Below, piece by piece: positions 15,501 to 27,500 of a DNA stretch of 64,000 bases. How positions within the stretch are numbered: the stretch's first letter is position 1; every line of letters starts with the position of its first letter. The stretch spans positions 7,876,451-7,940,450 of the forward strand of contig NC_135012.1 in NCBI RefSeq assembly GCF_051020985.1, in the 5' to 3' direction. A program made the position numbers and the translations under genes. The notes under the pieces are model-generated. The model was given only the letters and a program-made list of their open reading frames with translations. It did no database searches and was not told the origin of the DNA. Origin of the DNA: Nomia melanderi. Taxonomy: Eukaryota; Arthropoda; Insecta; Hymenoptera; Halictidae.

Positions 15501-18500
15501 TAAATTTAAAAATTCTGCATTTTTTTGTTCATTAAATTTTATGTCACTTCTTATACTGTCCGATTAATAAATTCTTCAATTTTTATCTTTCTTCTTTTAA
15601 TGAAAAAGAATTCATTGTCTGATTTATCTTCTACTATTTATTATTCCATTTACCTTTATGTCGCATCCGATCGTTTGACCAGTTACAACATACAATCATC
15701 AAAACCATACAATTATTTGAGAAAAATTCAGTGGTACGTAGAATGACAAATATAGTACATGAAATGTTTCCATTAAATTTGTATTCTTTTTCATAACTTG
15801 CGCTCTACAACGCGGACACGTAAAGAATGTTTAATCTTTTCCATATATGTAAGTGTCTCTAAATGTTTCCGGCTTTAAGCTGTCTCTCCAAAGAAATTTG
15901 CATGGTTCGGCTTTAATTCAATCGTGTAACTACTTTGCAAAGTTGATCATGCACGGTGTTCTCGTAAATCGTGACTGAACTATCCGTATTGTTTGCAAAA
16001 TACGTAAGATAGGCTGTTACGTTCTTGGAATAACAATTCGTGATCGAACACCAGTTTTGCCTATTTGATTACACAATTCTACACGGGAGGAGTGCCAACA
16101 GGGATTGTCGTGATAGTAATTTCAGTGAAATCTACTCGAGGCCAAAGGTCAGTATTTGATTCCGATGCAAGACTTTTTACACGAGACTTTTAAAATTATT
16201 TAGACATGCAGATTTTCGTGTCCTTGCGTGTTATATTATTTCAGTAAACATCAAAACACATTCAAGTTGTAATTTTAGATTAGTTACTAATTTTGTTCTT
16301 CATTTTATAAATGCAATTCATATTTTCTTCATATGATAGTATCATTTATAGACCTTTAGGTGGAGATATTTAAATATATAAATATTATGTAAAATATTGT
16401 ATAATATCATATGTACGTAAGTTTCTGTAAAAATAAATAGTTTTTACAAATTTAAATATCTGTTAAGTGCAAATATTAATTTTGCAGCGTTATATTTAAT
16501 CAACTGCATATTCATTTTAAATTTAAGTGTTTTCCCACCAATCCTCAAAGGACTAACCCTTTGCACTCGGAAGTTTTTCACTAGAAATATTTTAACATCT
16601 TGCGATGAGATAAAAATGATATTTCGTGAAAATAAGTCAAAGAGAAATCACAAGTATATTGAGGAACAAAGATAAATTGATGTATTATTTAAGGTATAAT
16701 ATTAAAAATCAAATATTATAGTTTTACCGTATGACATCAAGTGGTGAGTGAGAGTCACCTTTCGAGTGCAAAAGGTTAAATAATGATTTTTATATATCGA
16801 AACGCTTGTTATAAGATTTGTTAAGAGTAATCATTTTCCACAATAGTTTCTTTCTAATTATATTCGTAAAAATTAGAATTTGCCTAAATATCCGTTGTCT
16901 AATGATGATATAGCACTTACTGAGTGGTGATACGGTTGAGCAAATACTCCTTGAGAATGTTAGCCCACTTGCAAATGAGATTTAAAAGGGACTGCTTGAA
17001 CGGTTTGATATCCAGTCTCAGCCATTGGCAAGCGATATGTTCATTCGGCATTTGATCGCATTTATGATACAGATCCATGAAATAATCAATTTCCTGTTTG
17101 AAATCCGACAGATCCGGCTTCTTCGGTTTCAAATTTTCGGGGACGTAATCTGAATGTTCTGCGAGCATCTCTCTATCCTCGATTGATACGTATTGGCCGT
17201 ATTGAAGAAAATAGTCTAAATATTCCTGTTTGTCGTCTAGCCACAACCAACTGAACACCTCGTATATCTGGAAACGATTAACACGTTAAGCGCCACGAAA
17301 ATCTTGGTCGTTTCTTTGTAAAGTTATTCTTTTGTAGCAGAGAAGAGTAGAGATAATTATTAATTATTTGGCGTTGCAATCCTTGCAGTGCGCTATTATC
17401 AACATCGTTACGTTATTAAACATCTTCATTCGACATCGGTCATCTAGCATATTACGATTGTTTAAAAGTAACTCAGAATCAATCATCGATGACTGACAAG
17501 ACGCTTAATGTGTTAATGAATTATTTCCCAATATTTACTTATGCTTTGCCTACATTTATTTATATTTACCTACACTGCGCAACAGTAATTAAAATCATGA
17601 ATTTATCCCACCTGAGCGTGTTCTTTGATATCTGCTAGAGCGAGTTTCACTCTGTTGCAAGTCTCTTCTAACATAAAGACAATACCATCTTCTTCTGTCA
17701 GGTCAACCTGCGAAGGCAGAGATCCACTAAAAATTCGAATCAATTGAAAGAATTGTTATTTAAGACAATCGTGAGATAAGAAAACTGAAGATTTTCTAGT
17801 GTTGAACGTATAAAAACATATCCCGACATGAATCTGTTAATCCTTTGCACACGAGGATACTTTCCTTAACAAATACTCATTATTTTATGATGAATTATAG
17901 ATGATATTTTTATAACATGAAGACATATCTTGGATGAATTAAGGGACATAACTATTTTATTTCGATGCTCTATGTATTGATACATTAGATAAAATGTAAT
18001 ATTAAATTTTAAATTTTATAATTTGGATTAAATCGAATGGCGACTGAAAGACGCCTCTCGAGTGCAAAGGATTAAAGGATGTTTCATGGCAGTAAAGTTC
18101 AACTATTTATCTATCTATTATAAATCTATTTTATTTATATTCAGTATAATTTATCAATATAAATAAGCAAACAAGAACAGCGTGGAATAAAAATCGAATC
18201 AAATTTTCCTCTGAAATTTGAATTGAAGATATTCAAAAGAGCATAAGATTTGAAATGGTGTACCATGTAATGCTCTTGTTCTTCGGCAATTTGAGGATCG
18301 ACGCGAGGAATCAGTGTACCCATCTTTATCATGTCAAGTAAGAGCGCCTCAAAGAAGCTGTAGAATCCTTCGGGATTGTCAATTTCCAGTGGCGGTCGAA
18401 AGCTGATACGAGGGTTCTATCGATATACGAAATCAACGAAATAATTAAAAGAAGTTGAACTTCGTAATAATAAATATAAATTATATAACAATAATAATTT

Positions 18501-21500
18501 TTAAATATCGATGAAGTACGTACCTCTAAATACAATTGTATCTCGAATAAAGGATACATGTTGCCTTCGGGATCAGTTTCGTCCAGTATATAGCAGATAC
18601 TGCGAAACAGTAAAAAATTAATTGTTCAAAATTACACATTCATAAATTTAATTCAGTTTTATTTGTCAAATATGAATATTTTTATGAGCTCTGAAAGAAA
18701 CGATAATTGGATAAAGCAGAAATTTTGACATAATTCAATATTTAATATGAATATTAAATAATTAATAAACATTTTACTGCTTTGCTCTATTTTGCATAAT
18801 TTCAAAATATGTATGACATTTTACAATCGTAATACAACTCAGATTAATATTACTATTAAAACACAATAAGATTATTCTTGTTTAACTGTTGATTAAATAT
18901 TACTGTATCACAGATTTATTTTTAAATCTAAATATATATTTTCGTGATACAATACAAGTAAAAATTTTCATCAATTTTCAAACCGAAAATTTTTTATTTT
19001 ATAATACATGCACTGAAATGGTAATCTGATGTGCGATTATAAAGGATAAACAACTAAAAATTCTCGTAAATTAGAGGAACTAAACAAGGTATCTACGTAC
19101 CTTGTGGATACAGCTTGAATGAGACCTTTCGAAATTAAATTGTCAACGTAGGTGAGATAAGGCTGCCATTTTTCACGTCGAAGTGCTTGCGTTTCTTCAT
19201 CAACTTCTTCTTCCTCCACCATTTCCTCCTGTTCTCCTGGTGATTGCTCTTCCACCTCCTCCACTGCACTAAAATTGTTAAATAATTTTATATATTTCTT
19301 AAATGTAATCTAATAGGGAATTATATTTCAAGAGTAGTAATTATATCCAAATTATTACATTATTTGATTGAACGCCAGTGGACTCCTTTTTCAATTGATT
19401 AAAAATTCTTAAGCAAATTGTTTGGTAATGAGGTTATCCATGTATGAATCAAAATATATTATATTTTATGAATACAAATTTTTAATATATATTTTTAATA
19501 TATAGTTATAAACTACAAGTTGTTCATATATAAGATATCCACATTAAATTATATGTAGATTATTTTTTTCAGTTTTTTTTAAAAACTAGACTTTGATAAT
19601 AATGTAACACTGATAATTATGATTATTTGAACCACTTGAAATATTCAAAAGATAAATTGTTGTGTTTGGAAAATAAAATTATTTCAAATGAATATTTAAG
19701 TATTGCATTCAAATTTCGAGGTATGTAGGTGTTAATAAATTTTTTGACTATAGTTACATTTTACATTTTTTCTCACATTACCTTGACATTTCTTGTACAA
19801 CTTCTTCTAAAATTTCTGATTCTTCTAATAGGTAATCTGCCATTAGGAAAAAGTACAAGTTTATACAAAGCATTCTACGTATACAGAATTAAACTTGTCA
19901 ATCACATTTAAATATGAATTATCAAAATATTTTTACGAACCATTAAGTTATAGACTTAAAATTTTGTAATAATGTTTTATGATAATTTTGCAATAAAATT
20001 ATAATAATTTGCAATCACCATCCTGAAACTCTGCCTCGTCCTTCTCATAAAAATTCTCTGGCAATAGATCAAAATATAACTTGTAATTTTCTTCTAAGAC
20101 TCGTTTCAGTTCTTCGGCAGTTTCTTTGATTTCTGTGTATCTCTCTTCAAATTTATCATCTTTGTCTGTGATTGACAATAAATTTTCATCCCTCGCGTCC
20201 TTGCGATACAGAACCGGCATCATTGCCCAGGTATACAATCTGTCCATAATATTCTTCAAGTTCTCCTGTGCTCGAAACACTCGTACATGCAATTTCCGAA
20301 CCATCGACAGCAAATTATCTATGTATTCCGGTACCTCTAAAAGACGTTTGATTGTCAGAAATCAAATGTTAACAAGAGTGAACTACTGTAGAACTTTCAC
20401 AAGAGAAGAAAAAAATTTGGAAATTCATTTAGACTAATATTACCTATGTAAAATATATAAATTATAGAGGAGAGAATATGAATATAGGATACTCATTTTA
20501 TTTGTTAGTATAGGGAGCCACAGAATAGTCATAAATAAAAAAAATGAAACAGAGAAGCTCGAAGAATTTTAGAAGGAATGTACTGCTTAATCGTCAATTT
20601 TGTGAATGTTACGAAACTTTTGAGTTTCTTAGGTTTTCTAAAAATTCCAAAATTAGAATGGTAGAAATAGGAGTAGTAGTACGAGACAGCAATAATCTCA
20701 GAATATTGAATAACTAATATTAAAATATTTATATTCATAGTTAACTTAAAATTTATTGTTAAATATTATAATATCGTTATGTTATAATATTATGTATTAA
20801 ACTATCCAACAGATTTTAATTGATTAATGAGTAGCACTGTTAGTTGCTCAATATTTTTCTATTTCCATACCATTGGATTTCCAATTATAATTTTCTTGGC
20901 CATAATCAATGAATTTGTCAATTTCTTCGATTTCTTCTTGTACCAATTGAAATTCTACAGGAACACTTTCACTTCGTATTTTGTTGTACCTAATAGAACA
21001 TTCATTAGAAAACAATTTTCCAATAACTAAACGAATGTACAATATTTTTACAAATGTATTGTAATTACCAAGCAGAGTCAATTATAAATGTTTGAAACCA
21101 CTTCATATTAAATCACTACTAATAATAAAAATTCATAATTTAGGTGTTATAAATCTTATAAAACAAAATGATATTATCTGGAATATTTATAATTTTGATA
21201 AAAAGTATATTACATGCATCCCCATTTCACTTACCAATTTACAATTAAATTGAGATTGTAAGTGCTCTTGAAGTAGAACTCCGACCCGTTATAAAAATTA
21301 ATCGCCTCTTCTGACAGATCGGTCCTCTTCATTATAATCATATAACGAATTTCCCTCAACAAAGTAGTTAGTTCAGGATCGAAATTCATTTCCAGTTGTC
21401 TATCGTGTCCAACTCTTAACAATGGTTTGGACAAATATGTCTCCGTAATATCTGGGACTGTTTCTGCCCACGCATTGTAAATCTGCTGCTCCTTTTGACT

Positions 21501-24500
21501 GATGAGCGACTTGGGAAAATAAAAAAGTGATATATTTAATGATTATCGTATTACATTATTTATAACGTTTTTATCGTTAATCCACGTCGTTATCCACAAT
21601 ATGTAAGTTTGAAACTACATCTTGTTGTCTTCAAATAAATCGTGCAGATCGTTATACAATCGATTAATGAATCTTTAAAAAATATATACGTAATGAAGAA
21701 AAAAGAAGTAAATATAAGTCAGTATTGTGATTTTGAGAAGTATCAAAAAGATTTGTTTTAAATATTAATTCTCTTTGCTGTCCGATAAAAATGGAAAACA
21801 TGTCGAACATCAACATATTGGTAGTTCTATTGTTAACAGACATATAGAGAAAGTTTACCCGCATCATTATACTAATGTCAATCTGCATATTCATTGATAT
21901 ATCATTAATAGCATATTGAAGCCTCTAGTAACCCAAATAATAAAGAAATAAAGGAGTCTAGATGAAGGAATTTTCGAATAATAGAAGCAATTGCGTTGCT
22001 AATGTTAAATTTAATTTCTTTAAATACCGAGAACTGATAGCTTCTTTAAATATTTAAGACTTTTATATTTTTTGCCTAGTAAGTTATATTAATTTCTAAA
22101 AGTACATTAGCTGTATCCTGTTTCGTACTAATAATCGTCACGACTAAGGTCAAATTAAGTATTGTTATAAGAAATTTTGTTCGTATAATGTAATTTTCAG
22201 ATATTTGTCTTCGAATATTTGAAAAAATTTGAATTATTAAAATTTTTAACTATTTTTATCTATTTTAGAGTTACTTCAGTTGTAGACTGTAGCCATTGTG
22301 GGTCTTGCTTACAGAATCATCCTATATTTTATCGGTATATTTAGAGTTTCATTAGTAATTACTTCGAGTTCTTGATATTTGCTCTTGAGCTCACTCTCCA
22401 TTTTCGCTGTGATTAGGGGATGATCGCACAATTTTGCACATTCAATTGGAAAATGATATCTTTCACGTAACTTCATTAACAAGCACAAAGCACCAGCTAC
22501 TGGTGGGAAATACTGGTTGACAGCTATACGTAGTGCTCGTTGGTCTCTCTTCACAAAATTTTCATCGAACAATATCTGCGTAATGATAGATTGTTTTTAC
22601 AACGTTGAAAATAAGGACATTGACAATCGTTTTTATAGAGGATTAAATGAAACAAAAGTACAGGCAACAGTACCGAAAAGTACAATTACCAATATTTTTG
22701 AAAATAGTGAACTATATTATAACTCATTACACAATCACCGGATGATCGAATAGTCATTATTCTACGGAAATTAATGTACTTATATATATGCAAAAATTTT
22801 TAGACAAATGATACGTCGCAAACTTTAATCAGATCCAAAAAGTGTCTAAAAGAATATTTTTTAAATACGAAACTTATGAATAAATCTATAAATTGATCTA
22901 ACAAATGTTGTGCAGGTAAGTAAGTAGTCATTATGTCGATCAGTATCATCAAAAACACAAAATTATTTTATAATTTACGAAAAGTAAATTGTCTTTAAGT
23001 TAGACTTATTAATAAATAATAGATGTTATTACCTTTACGTTGCTGAAATGTCTATCCATTCTTTCAACCACGTTTTCATAATTATCCCACAACTGAGACA
23101 TAATTACAGGTCTATTCGCAATGGAACCCAACATCCAGATAATTTTAAAAGCCGATTCTAGATTGTGACACTCTGCAAATGCTTGTTCAAAAATACTTGC
23201 TAAACGTCGATCAAATTCTTCCACCTTTTACACGAAAGATAGCTTCCTATTATTTGGTTAAGCCCTTCATTGTTAAAAAATATTCATTTCTATATTAAAA
23301 ATAAGTTACTTTGACGAAGAATTTTTCTAAGTCTCTAGTAAACTGAGTTTCATCAGGTGACAGAGCTTCGTAAGTCACGTCCCCAAAAGACTGATATAAT
23401 TTCATAAATTCTTCGTAAATTTCGATGATCATATTAAGTAGTGATCTTGCTTTTAAACCCGCCATTTCTATTCTTTCTAATTTCAAGTAGTCCAGAACAA
23501 CGTCAAATAACGACTGCGAACGGAATATGAAAGTGGTGTAATACGTGTAACGAATATAGGAAGACATTTTTTAATAGATATCAATTTCAGAGCACACGAG
23601 AAATAAATTACGTCCATTAATCTGTACTTCAGTTTATATAGTTTTTTGAAGAAATATGTAGAAGAAAATTACTTTGAAAATGTAATGTTAAAAATATTAT
23701 ATGTATTTGAACATACAAAAACTACTATAAATATTTTTAACCCTTTGCAGTCGAGAATATTTTTCTCAAGAAATATTCATTATTTTCTGATGAAATATCG
23801 ATGATATTTTTTACAACTAACATAAAGAAATACCTTGCATAAACTAAGTGACAGAAGACTCAGAAGACAGAAGCACTCGAGTGCAAAGGGTTAATATAAG
23901 AAAAGTATTATAAATATTTTTAATGTACAAGGTGAACATGAAAAAGGGTTTACAATTTCTAGGATAAGTAGTACCTGACAAGTGGTTAAAAATAAGCCTA
24001 GCGTTTAAAAACCAGTAAAAGTAAAATGACATATAATACGATGCTACCAAACCTGGATTTCTTTAAGTCTTTTTTCAAACTTCTGTATCCTATCGAAAAC
24101 TAATTTTTCGTGGAATGCCCACGGTACAGGTTCCACGGGTCCCTTAAAATAATTTTCAATTTTTTCCTTAAACATCCGAAATGTGTCTTGATAAAAATCA
24201 AGGAGGGGTATCACTTCCGATATTTTTGCTTTGTTCTCCTCAATGTCACCCTCGAATAAAGTTGACGGATTTATATACTTCACTGACTGCAGAAAACATT
24301 TAAGATGGTACCATTTCGTCTGAACAAATCTTTTAAAATTTCGTCTTCGTCTTTACTTTAAGTATGGATAAAAATAATTTTAATAGAGTATTATTATGAT
24401 CTACAAAAATAATTCTTTAGTTGTATAATATTTTATTATGAAAAAAAGTATGCGTATAGATACATATTTGCATCATCCAAAAAATTGTACAATTCTTTTA

Positions 24501-27500
24501 CTTAAAAATGGTTTAAATGATAAATTATTTAATTTTATATTCGTTTCAAATGAAATTTATCGAAACTTGTGAAAAAATGTATTCACAAATAACACGTTTA
24601 CAACTAATTATTCTTAAATTAAAACGGTGCAGAAGATAAAATGTAACTTGTACAAATAGGAAAATTAAACGTTGCATTCAAAATTTGAAATACATCGTTT
24701 TCATCTGCTCAAATGGTAAAAGTCTAGATAAAATTGCAGCATTGCAGCCGTGAATGAATACAACCTGTTATGAAAAAGTTGCTTGCATTACAGAAACCGA
24801 GCACGTTTACTTTCGTGAAGTCGGAGGGATACTTTGCATGGGTAATGGAACCAGTTGCACTTTAATCGCTGAGGAAATTATTTGCACTCTAAACAACTTT
24901 TCACGCGGGTTGCATATAATTTCATAAAGTGTCGTTTCTATGCATACTCATATTTAACATTTAAAGTGAATATACAGGGTTATCCACTTAACTTGATGGT
25001 TTACCTATCGAAAACATGAAGAGATTTACTATCAACTTTTCATACAAATTTTCAGAATGCATTTTTAGAGATTCAACGAGACTTTTATTATTCCTTTTGA
25101 ATAAGAAAACGAATTTATTCAACAGCTTCTCAATGAAAATACTCTGACGAGTAATTTTGAGTTAGTTCCAGAGATTTTATCTCGATAATAGGTTCCATTT
25201 GTATTTGATGATACAGTAAAAGTGTCACGAGAAAACGTGAATCGAGTAAGAGCTTTTCTCGTAATTACAGTTTTTAAGAGTTCCAAGTCATTGACAACTT
25301 TCTTTGAAATAGAACGCTATGATACTGAATGTATTAATCGACACAGCTGTAGCTTAGTCATAATTCTAGATGACATTTATAGGCAGTAAAACATAGGATG
25401 ACATAATTGATACTTAAAACAGTAGTAAATTAGTGATACAGTAGTAGTAAACTGGCAATGAAGAAATAGTACCATTTTTTCACACTAATCTTGTTTAATG
25501 TAAAATCTCTGTTACCCTGATTTCACAACACATTGCTTGCATTAAAAATCGCGTACCTGAGATATCAGCAAATTTGAAATTTCTCGTAGCAGGGCGATCA
25601 TTCTTTCCAGAGTGTAATATTTTGAGTTCGACCACATTAAGCAAGCACAATGCAGTAAAGATTTCAATTTTATTCCTAGATCTTTGAATTCAGAACTCTC
25701 GATTTCTCGGAAATAGAACTCCAGTGGTTTCAAGTACAAATTTATGTCTCTGGTTTCGAGTAACGCTACATTGGAAAAGAATGATTTAATGAAATACAAT
25801 AAACATTCGAAAAATTGTCGTAATTTAACCATTTTTTTGTGGCTTTTAGAGGAAGCAAAATACAATCAGTATTCTATAAATAACATTTATAACAAGATAT
25901 AATCAATACTATGTAAATATTATTTATCTACCGTGTTATAAAAATCTAATTTAATATTTTACATTGATTTTACGACTTCCAGAACTTTGTATCCTGAGAG
26001 CAATTAATCTTCTTTTTTAAAATAACAATACTGTTAGAAAATAATGACGTACATGCAGCTACATTTTTTATTAAATTCTTGAAATATTCCGCGTAAGGAC
26101 TTTCCATTTGTTCCAAAAAGATGCCCATGCTGACTACTCTCGGATCTTTCAACTGTCGGTAAAGTGACTCCATGTTTTTTAGCCTCATGTTCCAATAATT
26201 TAACTCTAAAACGATCGATTGATTAATGCAATAAAAATAATTGAAAATAATTTCGAATAATTCAAGCAAATCCAAGATATTAGAAATTAGGTACAAAACC
26301 GATTAAATACTTGCACGTGTATATACGGTGATTCCGATCTAGTGGTACAAGTGGAAAAATTAATAAATAAAAACAATAACATTTTTTCGTTTAATACTTG
26401 AAAACATCGAATTTGAAAATTATGTAAGATATCGTAATACTGAATGTCAATGTGAAAATTATAAAACTTGTCCTAATATTAAGTATCAATTTGAAAATTA
26501 CACAAGGTGTCCTAATATTAAATATCAAAGCAATATTTGCATTAAACAACTATCTACATCTCCAAATAAATGTGAATGAATAATTAAAAATACGAAAATA
26601 GATTTTTCCTTTTTTCCTTTTTAAAGGATATTTTTGCCGTGTTATTAAAAATTCAGTACCTTATTCTTGGACATAATTATGCCAACATAGCACTATGTGG
26701 GTGGATGAAATATGATTTACGCTGGCACTGATGTTGAGGCAATCATTTCAAAGAACCATTACAGCGAACGTGGTACGGGTCATATAATTTAACGTAAATA
26801 GTATCATTCTACATGGCCATGTGAAAGTTTCGAAGTCATATTTAGGTGCTTTTTTAAACAGTCTAAATAAATCTTTTATGCTAGCACACTACGAACTGGT
26901 AAATTTTGAAAAATTTATAGACAGAAATGTATACACGAATTCTAGAAGCTGTTAAACAAAGTAATGATGGTGAAGGTTTTAAACATAATTGAAGAAACAT
27001 GAATATTACTCGATTCTTTTGAATTCAAATGAAATATCATTCTTCTGTTATTAACTATTATATTTTGGAGGAAAATTGGATATAGAATGTATCTAGATTC
27101 TTTATCTTTGTTCACTAAATTATTAATGACAAAGTAAGTGGATTGATCATAGTTGAGAAATCATAGGATATGGGGTGAAGCTTATCTATTTCTCAAAGAT
27201 ATATAGACATTCATTTATGTCATAAAAATGGAACCAAATTATGAAGAGTAATGACGCATATTTTGAGAGTTAAAAGGTTGTACAAGTGTCTGTAAATAAA
27301 TTGGAAATTTAATTAAAAAACGTATACTTTGTTTCTAGATGTGGTAACTGATTTTAAAAATACTAGGGCTCACGAAATTACCAGACTGTTCTGGCACGGG
27401 TGATCCATTCTTCTTTGTGAACTCTTCGTTTAAAATCTCATTAATTTGAGTTGCCCATTTTATTACGATTTTTTCTATATTACTCTTTAATTCTAGAGTT

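Larger units (their letters stand above)
14317..16920. other. Dynein intron between exons 19 and 20
   Basis: The largest dynein intron in the window (2.6 kb). It holds two copies of a dispersed repeat (14465-14735 and 15470-15735), a TTCG-rich degenerate repeat (14820-15110), an inverted-repeat element (15129-15275) and a TTAA-flanked MITE (16557-16775). No exon is needed between exons 19 and 20, whose phases match directly. Confidence 0.65.

Noticed and set aside
17708..17726. Longer version of dynein exon 18 using the acceptor at 17727-17728
   Set aside because: It would need a two-base overhang from exon 17, which ends in phase 0; the acceptor at 17708-17709 fits.
21600..21660. Minus-strand stretch reading FINRLYNDLHDLFEDNKM between dynein exons 10 and 11
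   Set aside because: Exon 10 (KYQELE) joins exon 11 (SLISQKEQQ) in phase 0 with the same spacing as vertebrate homologues, so no exon is needed, and the candidate lacks a good donor.
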